NCBI GenBank assembly: GCA_017399965.1
Contig: JAFQAP010000032.1
Coordinates: 1 to 64,000 of the forward strand
Source of the DNA: Clostridia bacterium
Lineage (GTDB): Bacteria; Bacillota; Clostridia; Oscillospirales; CAG-382
Length of the DNA: 64,000 bases
Direction of reading: 5' to 3'
In this document: piece after piece, positions 35,914 through 43,139 of the stretch
Position numbering within the stretch: the first letter of the stretch is position 1
Layout of the letters: every line of letters begins with the position of its first letter
Notes under the pieces: generated by a model
Told to the model about the DNA's origin: nothing
Seen by the model: only the letters and a program-made list of their open reading frames with translations
The model's database searches: none
Position numbers and translations under genes: made by a program

Positions 35914-38184
35914 TTATTCTATTTCCTCGTTGTATCTGAATTCTACCTCTATAACGGTACCGGGAGCAACCAGAGTTCCCGCAGGTACGCTTTGAGAGAA
36001 CACGTAGCTGTTTGTATAGGAATCGTTAAATATACCGCTTACGGATATATTAAGATGTCTGTTTATCAAAGCTTCCGTTACCTTGGCAGGGGACATATCG
36101 CTGAGATCGGGCATAACGATCATTTCGCCGGTATTGCTTCCTTCGGTGTAAAGAACCACTACGCCGTTTTCGGTGTTAAGCTCTTCGCCTGCACGGGGCA
36201 TCTGATCTATAACCTCTGTTCCGCTGCCCTTGATATGAACCTTGAGTCCCAGCTGCTCGATAGCAAACGCAGCGGTATCAACGTCGTTTCTGCGGTAATC
36301 CTGAACGGTGACCATAACGTCTGCGCCGGATTCGGTGGGAAGTATGCCCATATAAGGCAAAACTTCCGAAAGCACGTTGGAAACAATGGGGGCGGCAATA
36401 GAGGAGCCGTATACTGTAGATGTGGTTACCGTGGGGTTATCCACCAAAACCAGAATGGCTATCTGGGGATCCTCTGCAGGTGCAAAGGTAACGCAGGAAA
36501 GTACGTAGTCGTCTTCAATATCCACCGTATCCAATTTCTGGGAGGTACCGGTTTTGGAAACCACGTTGTATCCGCTTACGGATGCGTTCTTGGTGGAGTT
36601 TATAAGCGCATTCATAATAATTCCGCAGGTTTTGGAAGAAACCACCTGTCTGGACGCACCGTACTGTACGTTTTCTATTACGTTCCCTTCCGTATCCGTT
36701 ATCTGCTTTGCCAGATGGGGAGTAACCAGATATCCGCCGTTGGCAATAGTGCAAAGAGCTCTTAAATGCTGAATGGGCGTGACCTTAAAGCCCTGACCGA
36801 AGGATGCGTTTGCAAGGTCAACCACGCCCAAGGTGGGGAAGAATATGGAGGTTGCCTCACCGAGAAAATCGGAAGAAATCTTTTCGCCGTAGCCAAACAG
36901 ATCGAAATATTCTTCAAATCTTTCGGGACCTATCTTCTGGCTTATCTGAATAAACGCAGGGTTGCAGGAATTGTATATTGCCTGAGAGAAAACCTGCGTG
37001 CCGTGTATCTTTTTGCCGTAAACGTGGCATTTGATGGGAACGCCTGCAATAACGTATCTGCCCTGACATTCAAAAGTATCTGTTTCGGTTATACAGCCTT
37101 CGTCAAGAGCTATTGCGCCGGTTATCATTTTAAAGGTGGAGCCGGGCTCATAGGTGGCGCTTACCGCAAAGTTTGACCACATATTATAACGGAGCTGTGC
37201 TTTGTATTCGGTTATTTCTTTTTCTGTAACACCCTCCAATGCTTCAAATTCCGCCAAAAGATCCAGATAAGGCTCTGTAAGGACAGAATAATTATTAAGA
37301 TCGAAGGAAGGTGCGTTTGCCATAGCCAGCACATCGCCTGTGTTTACGTCGCATATAATGCCCGTAACGGTGCCGGTAGGCTTGGTTTCCTCATATGCCT
37401 GACGGAGATATTTTTCCAAAATAGATTGTATGGACCAATCTATGGTGGTTACCAGGTTGTATCCGTCGATAGCGTCTATATAGCTTTCGTAATCAAAGGG
37501 GATCTCGTTTCCGTTTGCGTCTGTAGCCTTAACAACACGTCCGTCAACGCCGGTAAGGAATTCATCATAGGTGTATTCCAAGCCCTGCAGACCGTTGTTT
37601 GTGCTTCCCGTAAAGCCGATAATATGGCTTGCAAGATCGTTATACGGGTAATAACGCTTTGTGGATTCCTCCAAATGAACTATATTGGTAAGCTTGTAAT
37701 CGGTAATAAGCTTTCTTACCGCCGCTTCTTCTTCGGCGTTAAGCTCTTTTTTAATCATTTCGTATTTGCGGTTTACCTTTTCCGCCTTTTCGCGGATAAA
37801 GCTTTGCTCTACGTTTAAAATTTTCGAAAGCTCTTTTATTACCAGCTCTTTGGTTTCATCCGTGGGGTTGCCGTCTTTATCCTTAAGGGGAATATCCGCA
37901 GGAGAAATAAAGCAGTTTTGCACGGTGATGGTAGTGGCAAGAATGGTTCCGTTGCGGTCCACGATATCGCCCCGCTTTGCGGGTATGGTAAGTTCGTGGG
38001 TATATTGATCCTGCGCAGCGTTTCGGTAGTCTTCGCCATCCACAAACTGTATTTTCGCTATTCGATATACAAGAAACGAAAACAGCACCACAAACGCCGC
38101 CGTTAAAGCGATGCCTCGCCTTACAAACAGCTTGCTTGTAACACCTACTTCTGTTCCCGTTACGTGCTTTTGGTTGTTTTCCAA
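35914..38184 (-). CDS. Class B penicillin-binding protein with PASTA repeats (SpoVD/FtsI type)
   Basis: A 756-aa transpeptidase that cross-links peptidoglycan with its SEDS partner. Single N-terminal transmembrane helix (about 22-44), pedestal domain (about 55-230), transpeptidase domain with the active-site STFK (in EPGSTFKMITG), SCN (YNSCNPAF) and KTGT motifs, then two PASTA repeats (about 625-755). PASTA repeats at this position are typical of SpoVD and of some Firmicutes Pbp2X. The TTG at 38184 is chosen, 9 nt after CGGAGG. A second in-frame TTG at 38250, after GGAGGGG, would add 22 residues; its codons (CGG, AGG) look non-coding, but it cannot be excluded. Confidence 0.93.
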   Translation of the reverse strand: MENNQKHVTGTEVGVTSKLFVRRGIALTAAFVVLFSFLVYRIAKIQFVDGEDYRNAAQDQYTHELTIPAKRGDIVDRNGTILATTITVQNCFISPADIPLKDKDGNPTDETKELVIKELSKILNVEQSFIREKAEKVNRKYEMIKKELNAEEEAAVRKLITDYKLTNIVHLEESTKRYYPYNDLASHIIGFTGSTNNGLQGLEYTYDEFLTGVDGRVVKATDANGNEIPFDYESYIDAIDGYNLVTTIDWSIQSILEKYLRQAYEETKPTGTVTGIICDVNTGDVLAMANAPSFDLNNYSVLTEPYLDLLAEFEALEGVTEKEITEYKAQLRYNMWSNFAVSATYEPGSTFKMITGAIALDEGCITETDTFECQGRYVIAGVPIKCHVYGKKIHGTQVFSQAIYNSCNPAFIQISQKIGPERFEEYFDLFGYGEKISSDFLGEATSIFFPTLGVVDLANASFGQGFKVTPIQHLRALCTIANGGYLVTPHLAKQITDTEGNVIENVQYGASRQVVSSKTCGIIMNALINSTKNASVSGYNVVSKTGTSQKLDTVDIEDDYVLSCVTFAPAEDPQIAILVLVDNPTVTTSTVYGSSIAAPIVSNVLSEVLPYMGILPTESGADVMVTVQDYRRNDVDTAAFAIEQLGLKVHIKGSGTEVIDQMPRAGEELNTENGVVVLYTEGSNTGEMIVMPDLSDMSPAKVTEALINRHLNISVSGIFNDSYTNSYVFSQSVPAGTLVAPGTVIEVEFRYNEEIE

Positions 38185-38230
38185 GATAAAGTTCCTCCGG
38201 GTAAAAGGGCAATGATATTTAGTAAAAACA

Positions 38231-38258
38231 GGGTAAAGCCGTCTTTTCAACTTTACCC
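38231..38258 (-). promoter_or_regulatory. Hairpin between ftsL and the PBP gene
   Basis: Minus-strand GGGTAAAG / CTTTACCC with a 12-nt loop, followed by TGTTTTTACT, so it resembles a weak intrinsic terminator or attenuator. Its 5' arm overlaps the GGAGGGG site of the alternative TTG start at 38250. A TATAAT (38270-38275) lies just upstream without a good -35. Confidence 0.5.
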
Positions 38259-38301
38259 CTCCACAAACAATTATATTCGCATACCTATGGGATCTATGCG
38301 A

Positions 38302-38871
38302 CTAATTAAAAAACTCTCTGAACGCTTCCGCCATACCGGAAAGCATTACGCCAAGTCCGTTTTCTTCGTCATCGTAAACGATAACTTCACTTTTTGCATC
38401 GACGCCTTCTGTTTTAACGTGCTTTGAAGGTATGTTCTGATATTTTACCATACCCAATTCGTTTTCGGCATAATTGCAGATATAGGTAAGATCGTCTTTT
38501 TGCTCCAGCTTTTGCTCAAGGATATCCTGCTCGTGCTTCAGATCCGCTATTTTCTGATCCATTTCACCCAATTCGCTGTTATATCTGTCAATTTCAGCAT
38601 AGTTGATTATCATAAAGGAAAACAGCGCGGTAAAGATAATGGCAGTGAAGATTACACCGATAGGAAGAGGAGCTCTGTCTTTTTTACGCTCGGTGCGTAT
38701 GGGAACTTCCCTTACAGCCACCATATTTCTCTTTTTCCTTACGTTAACGTTATTCACGCCCGTTTTGGGTCTGTGAACGGAATTTATACCCGCATCCGTT
38801 CCGACAGAAAGCGACGGTTTTATTGTTTCCCCGCTTCTTTTCGACATGGCGGTGGGCTTTCGGTTGTTCAT
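38302..38871 (-). CDS. ftsL: FtsL/DivIC-like cell division protein
   Basis: A 189-aa bitopic protein assigned by position and shape. A long basic cytoplasmic N-terminus (1-72), one transmembrane helix (about 73-95, PLPIGVIFTAIIFTALFSF), then a coiled-coil (about 98-130; EIDRYNSELGEMDQKIADLK) typical of FtsL and DivIC. AENELGMVKYQ (about 137-147) matches the DivIC/FtsL step (A-x-x-xLGM). The cytoplasmic segment is longer than usual. ATG at 38871, 8 nt after AAAGGA. Lies 21 nt after rsmH, the standard FtsL place. Confidence 0.82.
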   Translation of the reverse strand: MNNRKPTAMSKRSGETIKPSLSVGTDAGINSVHRPKTGVNNVNVRKKRNMVAVREVPIRTERKKDRAPLPIGVIFTAIIFTALFSFMIINYAEIDRYNSELGEMDQKIADLKHEQDILEQKLEQKDDLTYICNYAENELGMVKYQNIPSKHVKTEGVDAKSEVIVYDDEENGLGVMLSGMAEAFREFFN

Positions 38872-38892
38872 CTTCAAATTCCTTTCAAAAAC

Positions 38893-39816
38893 TTAAATTC
38901 CCTCTGCCGCCCTTAGCTTTGCAGAATGGGAACGGCTGTTTTCTTTTAATTCTTCCTCCGACGGGAGCACGGGATGTCTTGTTACCACTTTTACCGTGGG
39001 AACCTTGTTACATACGCAAATGGGAAAATCCTTGGGGCAGGTGCAAGGGGACGCAAGAGTCGCAAACGTGTTTTTAACTATGCGGTCTTCAAGGGAATGA
39101 AAGCTGATAACAGCTATTCTTCCGCCCTTTTTAAGTCTGCCTGCGGCGGCTTCCAACGCCTTGCCAACAGAAGAAAGCTCCCCGTTTACTTCTATGCGTA
39201 TCGCCTGAAACGTTCTTTTTGCGGGGTGTCCGCCTTTGGGCTGACCGGGCACGGCGGCGGATACTATTTCCGCAAGTCTTCCCGTTGTTTCTATGGGATC
39301 TTCGGCGCGTTCTTTTACTATACGTGATGCAATACGGCGGGCAAATTTATCTTCGCCGTATTCAAAAATTATTTTTGCCAATTCGCTTTCCGAATATGTA
39401 TTCACCACGTCGTATGCGGTAATTCCACCGGACGTATCCATGCGCATATCCAGAGGAGCATCGTTTATATAAGAAAATCCTCTCTCGGGTGTATCCAACT
39501 GATACGAGGACACGCCCAGATCAAACAAAAATCCGTCTGCTTTATCTATTCCCAGTTCATCAAGAACGGTTGCAACGTCCTCGTAATTGCTTTTGAAGGG
39601 TGTAAAGCGGGGATCGTTTATTTTTTCTTTTGCGTTTGCAAGAGCATCGTTATCTCTGTCGATACCGATGACCCTTCCCTTTTCTCCCAGCAGAGAGAGT
39701 ATTAAACGAGTATGACCCGCGCCGCCCAAAGTACAATCCACGTACACGCCGTCGGGCTTAATGTCCAACAGCTCCATACATTCGTTTGCAAGGACGGAAT
39801 AATGCTTGAACTCCAT
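38893..39816 (-). CDS. rsmH: 16S rRNA (cytosine1402-N4)-methyltransferase RsmH
   Basis: A 307-aa SAM-dependent methyltransferase (MraW). It starts EFKHYSVLANECMELL, with the SAM-binding VDCTLGGAGHT (about 26-36), then LFDLGVSSYQLD (about 97-108), RGFSYINDAPLDMRMD (about 113-128) and ISFHSLEDRIVK (about 237-248). Starts one base after the mraZ stop. Confidence 0.97.
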   Translation of the reverse strand: MEFKHYSVLANECMELLDIKPDGVYVDCTLGGAGHTRLILSLLGEKGRVIGIDRDNDALANAKEKINDPRFTPFKSNYEDVATVLDELGIDKADGFLFDLGVSSYQLDTPERGFSYINDAPLDMRMDTSGGITAYDVVNTYSESELAKIIFEYGEDKFARRIASRIVKERAEDPIETTGRLAEIVSAAVPGQPKGGHPAKRTFQAIRIEVNGELSSVGKALEAAAGRLKKGGRIAVISFHSLEDRIVKNTFATLASPCTCPKDFPICVCNKVPTVKVVTRHPVLPSEEELKENSRSHSAKLRAAEGI

Positions 39817-39817
39817 A

Positions 39818-40237
39818 TCAGAAGCCCATTTCCAGCAGGGATGCGGTTATGGCTTCGCTGTCCAGGCTTGCCTGCTCTGCTTCCCACTCTGCTTCGGACC
39901 ATATCTCAAGGTGGGTACGGTTACCTACGATAACCACGTTTTTATCAAGACACGCAAACTCTCTGTGAGCGGGAGAAAGTGCTATTCTTCCCTGAGCATC
40001 CAGAGCGGTCTCGTTTGCGCCGGAATAGAAATACAGTTTTATATGACGAGCCTGTGCCGCCGCCAGATTATCCAGCTTTGCACAAAAATCGTTCCACGCT
40101 TCGTCGGTAAAGACCTGAAGGCATTTGCCCATACCTTTGCAGACCCAGAATTTTTCGCCAAGCTCATCACGTAATTTTGCAGGCAGGAATATTCTGCCCT
40201 TGGTATCAAGAGTATGTCTGTATTCGCCGAAAAACAT
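39818..40237 (-). CDS. mraZ: Transcriptional regulator MraZ
   Basis: A 139-aa protein with two AbrB-like SpoVT/MraZ domains. DTKGRIFLPAKLRDELG (about 11-27) and the second copy DAQGRIALSPAHREFA (about 82-97) are the family signatures. In other bacteria MraZ forms a ring and represses its own mra operon through direct repeats of TGGG or GTGG with 10-bp spacing; candidate repeats are present upstream (40301-40322 and 40427-40461). Start ATG after AAAAGGAGGCGGG. Confidence 0.96.
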   Translation of the reverse strand: MFFGEYRHTLDTKGRIFLPAKLRDELGEKFWVCKGMGKCLQVFTDEAWNDFCAKLDNLAAAQARHIKLYFYSGANETALDAQGRIALSPAHREFACLDKNVVIVGNRTHLEIWSEAEWEAEQASLDSEAITASLLEMGF

Positions 40238-40300
40238 ATTTCCCGCCTCCTTTTACATAAACTTTCCAAAACAGGAATTTAATGGGAAATCAGTGTTATA

Positions 40301-40322
40301 TTCCACCACAATTCACCACAAA
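40301..40322 (-). promoter_or_regulatory. Proximal GTGG direct repeats, candidate MraZ boxes
   Basis: Minus strand reads TTGTGGTGAA TTGTGGTGGA: two units with exact 10-bp spacing just downstream of the mraZ -10, overlapping the expected transcription start. GTGG repeats with this period are the kind MraZ binds. Confidence 0.6.
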
Positions 40323-40325
40323 CCT

Positions 40326-40354
40326 ATTATATACAACCATTTGAAAAAATGCAA
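40326..40354 (-). promoter_or_regulatory. SigA-type promoter of the mra/division cluster
   Basis: Minus-strand TTGCAT (40349-40354), 17-nt spacer, TATAAT (40326-40331). The bases upstream match those at the rpmE promoter. Confidence 0.8.
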
Positions 40355-40426
40355 TACCTTTTTTACTTTTTTCAAAAATTATGTAAAATAAATTATCACC
40401 AAAACGCCCACAATTTTCCTCGTTTC

Positions 40427-40461
40427 TGCCATTACCTGCCAATATCTGCCAAACACGCCCA
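40427..40461 (-). promoter_or_regulatory. Four phased TGGSN repeats, candidate distal MraZ operator
   Basis: Minus strand: TGGGC, TGGCA, TGGCA, TGGCA, each followed by a 5-nt spacer, so the period is exactly 10 bp over four units. This is the layout of the Escherichia coli MraZ operator (TGGGN with 5-nt spacers). It lies about 75 bp upstream of the mapped mraZ -35 and about 40 bp upstream of the divergent promoter. Confidence 0.55.
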
Positions 40462-40474
40462 AAAATTATGTAAA

Positions 40475-40488
40475 CAAACATTTGTTCG
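40475..40488. promoter_or_regulatory. LexA/DinR-like box
   Basis: The minus strand reads CGAACAAATGTTTG, 13 of 14 matches to the Bacillus LexA consensus CGAACRNRYGTTYC. It is 11 bp upstream of the -35 of the divergent plus-strand promoter. Confidence 0.5.
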
Positions 40489-40499
40489 TCAAAAGTTTG

Positions 40500-40528
40500 T
40501 TGAAAATTGATATTCGGTATGTTATAAT
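40500..40528 (+). promoter_or_regulatory. Promoter of the 466-aa membrane protein gene
   Basis: TTGAAA (40500-40505), 17-nt spacer, TATAAT (40523-40528) with an extended TGT just before the -10: a near-consensus promoter. The 40238-40561 gap therefore holds only control sequence, no gene. Confidence 0.85.
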
Positions 40529-40561
40529 AAATCAAACGGAATGATGGGAGGAAAGTGTAAA

Positions 40562-41962
40562 ATGACCGAAGGCTCGATTCTTAAAATCGAAGACAGCGCG
40601 CTTATACTTGAAAAAGAGAAGCTGGCGGCGCTTATAGTAATCGAAGACTATCCCCGTTTTCCCGAATGGGAGCAATGGAAAAACGGTGTAGAGATCACCG
40701 TTTTGAATTCCAACGCCGCATACAAAAAAATTCTGCTTGAAGGTTGCTCGTTTCCTGCCGAAATGCGGGATAAAATAATAAAAGAAGCGGTTTTGTCCTA
40801 TTCGGAAACGCAAAGCAAATATACTCTTACCGTGAAATTGGAAGACGACACTAAATACTATTTGCGCTTTACGGATATAAAGATAGTAAAATCACAAAAC
40901 TACAACTGCGCAGAATATACGATTTACCAAGCCACTCCGTGGGTGTACTTAGCTATTATAGCGTGGCAGCTTTGTGAAAAAGCATACCTTGCCCCCGATA
41001 TGCTTAACCAAAAAGAGCAAGACTTACTCCCTCTTTTAAAAGAACTGGAACAGTTTTTTTTCGTTCCGCCCAACGAGCCCTGCGGTTTTCCTTTACTGCA
41101 TAAATTGGCTGTTGATAACGGCTTTGAAGATCTTGAAAAGTTTTTCAAAAAAGCGCAAAATCCAAAAGGCAAGGAACGCCCCGTAAGTTGGCTTGTTCTC
41201 GCACTTTCCAATTTGCGCTGTAAACCTTTATGGGATGCCGTATACAGCAAAATAAAAGAGAGCCAGCAGGACTACCCTTGCCCCGAAACAGAGAATAAAG
41301 ACCATATAAAAATTATCGATTCCGCAATGCACGAGCAGGGGTTTGAAGGAAGCTTTCCGGATTACGTTAAGACCGGAATTACAAATAGAAGCATTACTGC
41401 CGAATCCTATGGAAGCACACGTACAGTTGCGAAAGGAAAAAACGCGGTATACCGCGTTCATTGTCAGGAAAGTATAGATAACGGCGAACTGAAAGGCATT
41501 ACTTTTCTTTGCGGAACTGCTTTCTTAAAGGAAGGTATGTCTGCAGAGGAAGCCGATATATATTACTGCGCCTTTAACAGCAAGGGAAAAACATTGTTTG
41601 ACGATATGCATCACTATATATACGAGGAGCGCAATCCGCAAGAAATTTTGCGAAACGCCGCCACAGTTGCCGCAAAGCGGGCGGAGCGTATTAAGCTGAG
41701 CAAAAGCGAAAGAGCGTTTCTTAACAGAAATGCACCCTCTTTTTTGTCAACTTTTCTGACCGTATTTATCTTCCTGGGAGGATTTTTCTCCATTGGATTT
41801 ACGCTGTTATCATTCATAATAGTGGTGATTACAGCGCTTGCTACAGGAGAAAATATTGGAGAGTTTTTAAAAGATATTCCGTGGATGTTCGTTATACTAT
41901 TCACTTGGGTGGGATTCGGCGGAACAATGGGAATAATTACCGCGCTAAGCAACAGAAAGTAA
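40562..41962 (+). CDS. Membrane protein of unknown function with large soluble N-terminal part
   Basis: A 466-aa protein, not recognised. About 390 residues of soluble, mixed alpha/beta sequence come first, with no signal peptide, so this part is probably cytoplasmic. Two hydrophobic helices close the protein (about 400-433, FLSTFLTVFIFLGGFFSIGF onward, and about 444-462), with a very short C-terminal tail. No catalytic motif was found. The start is ATG 40562, 10 nt after GGAGG. It stands alone between the mra cluster and a palindromic repeat plus terminator, with a strong promoter and a LexA-like box upstream, so damage-linked expression is a possibility only. Confidence 0.75.
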   Translation: MTEGSILKIEDSALILEKEKLAALIVIEDYPRFPEWEQWKNGVEITVLNSNAAYKKILLEGCSFPAEMRDKIIKEAVLSYSETQSKYTLTVKLEDDTKYYLRFTDIKIVKSQNYNCAEYTIYQATPWVYLAIIAWQLCEKAYLAPDMLNQKEQDLLPLLKELEQFFFVPPNEPCGFPLLHKLAVDNGFEDLEKFFKKAQNPKGKERPVSWLVLALSNLRCKPLWDAVYSKIKESQQDYPCPETENKDHIKIIDSAMHEQGFEGSFPDYVKTGITNRSITAESYGSTRTVAKGKNAVYRVHCQESIDNGELKGITFLCGTAFLKEGMSAEEADIYYCAFNSKGKTLFDDMHHYIYEERNPQEILRNAATVAAKRAERIKLSKSERAFLNRNAPSFLSTFLTVFIFLGGFFSIGFTLLSFIIVVITALATGENIGEFLKDIPWMFVILFTWVGFGGTMGIITALSNRK

Positions 41963-41973
41963 AAAATACTACA

Positions 41974-42014
41974 AATCACCCCAAGAAGTCTGCAACTTCT
42001 TGGAGACCCCGACA
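41974..42014 (+). repeat. Interspersed palindromic repeat, copy 6 (short form)
   Basis: AATCACCCCAAGAAGTC, TGCAA loop region, CTTCTTGGAGACCCCGACA. One base in the conserved GGGG of the 3' arm has changed to GGAG. It lies 11 nt after the stop of the preceding gene and directly before a terminator. Confidence 0.9.
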
Positions 42015-42051
42015 AAAAAATCCCCGAGCGTTTTTCGCTCGGGGATTTTTT
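42015..42051. terminator. Bidirectional intrinsic terminator
   Basis: Stem AATCCCCGAGCG / CGCTCGGGGATT with TTTTT loop, A-run on the left and T-run on the right, between converging genes. Confidence 0.9.
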
Positions 42052-42120
42052 ATTTACACAGTCTTTGTAAGCAAAAATGATTCGTGCCGGAGAATAATAT
42101 ATGTTATTCGTTAAAGCAGA

Positions 42121-42396
42121 TTACTGTTGCTTGGAAGCGGCATAGCATTCGCTGCAGTATACCGGTCTGTCGTTAGAGGGCTGGAAGGGAACCTTTGCTT
42201 CCTTGCCACACTGTGCACAAGTGGTTGTAAAGAGCTCTCTGGGAGCCTTGCCTGCGTTCTTTCTTGCGTCACGGCAGGGTTTGCATCTCTGGGGCTCGTT
42301 CTGGAAACCGCGTTCTGCATAGAATTCCTGTTCACCTGCGGAGAAAACGAATTCTGCGCCGCAATCCTTACAAACCAAAGTCTTGTCTTCGTACAT
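42121..42396 (-). CDS. Zinc-ribbon domain protein
   Basis: A 91-aa protein with two zinc-binding modules. First CKDC ... CKPC (about 9-12 and 38-41) with the FxAGEQEFYAERGF stretch, second CAQC ... CSEC (about 60-63 and 80-83). This is the small CxxC zinc-ribbon family often seen in Firmicutes; its function is not known, and RNA or nucleic acid binding is only a guess. The ATG follows GAGG. It lies between sigH and a bidirectional terminator, and is probably cotranscribed with sigH. Confidence 0.85.
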   Translation of the reverse strand: MYEDKTLVCKDCGAEFVFSAGEQEFYAERGFQNEPQRCKPCRDARKNAGKAPRELFTTTCAQCGKEAKVPFQPSNDRPVYCSECYAASKQQ

Positions 42397-42451
42397 GCTG
42401 ATTTTACCTCGCTTGAAAATAAATATTTTTCCCTTGTTTCCAAGGTTTTTA

Positions 42452-43012
42452 CTAAATTATACGTTTGAGCTTGGAACGTATGCGCTGAACCGTATTGTCT
42501 ATGCTTTTAACATCCTTGCCCAATTTTTTACCTATCTCTGCGTATGTTTCATCCGCAAGATAAAGTTCAAAGACTTTTGATTCCAAAGGAGAGAGCGCTT
42601 TGAAAAGTCTATCGTGAAGAAGCCTGCCGGATTCGGTATCCAAAAGGATAGTTTCCGGTGATTCGGCTTCCTGCGCTTCCGTTCCCCCGAAAATTTCGGA
42701 AGAAGGAACAAAGGAAACTGTTTTGTTATACCGTCTGAGTGCAGATATAATGCTGTTTTTTATACAGGTGACAGCATATGTGGAAAACTTGGCTTTTTCT
42801 TCCTCATAGCTGCGGACAGCCTTTAAAAGCCCGATAAGCCCTTCCTGCAAAAGATCTTCCCTTTCCGATTCCGAAACCGAAAGAGTGCCGATATAGGAAT
42901 TCATAATACGGGAATATCTGTGCACGAGCAAAGCAAAAGCAAGGGAATCCCCCTCACGGGCGGAAGCCACAAGCAGCGCATCTTCGTTTGTAACGGGTAT
43001 GATATTTTCCAT
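42452..43012 (-). CDS. sigH: Sigma-70 family factor, SigH-like
   Basis: A 186-aa alternative sigma factor. Region 2: SEREDLLQEGLIGLLKAVRSYEEEKAKFSTYAVTCIKN (about 47-84). Region 4: LSPLESKVFELYLADETYAEIGKKLGKDVKSIDNTVQRIRSKLKRI (about 140-185). The KSIDN-x-(V/L)QR step in region 4 is typical of SigH, which drives early sporulation and stationary-phase genes in Bacillus. It is shorter than Bacillus SigH. An unclassified SigI-like role is the alternative. Promoter at 43060-43087. Confidence 0.8.
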   Translation of the reverse strand: MENIIPVTNEDALLVASAREGDSLAFALLVHRYSRIMNSYIGTLSVSESEREDLLQEGLIGLLKAVRSYEEEKAKFSTYAVTCIKNSIISALRRYNKTVSFVPSSEIFGGTEAQEAESPETILLDTESGRLLHDRLFKALSPLESKVFELYLADETYAEIGKKLGKDVKSIDNTVQRIRSKLKRII

Positions 43013-43059
43013 CCGTGTCTCTTGTTAAAAATTCACAAAACAAGTACCAATCTTGTAGT

Positions 43060-43087
43060 AGTATACCACAATTTTCCCCAAAGTCAA
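43060..43087 (-). promoter_or_regulatory. SigA-type promoter of sigH
   Basis: TTGACT (43082-43087), 16-nt spacer, TATACT (43060-43065), with TGG just before the -10. No convincing terminator for the preceding kinase gene lies between 43088 and 43139, so read-through from the glycogen operon is possible. Confidence 0.8.
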
Positions 43088-43139
43088 GTGAAATGTTAAC
43101 TTTTCTTTCAAATTTCCTAAAAGTTTTTTAAAAAATTGT

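Noticed and set aside
43013..43139. Terminator after the sugar kinase gene
   Set aside because: Only weak A/T pairing around TTTTTTAAAAAA is seen, with no GC stem.
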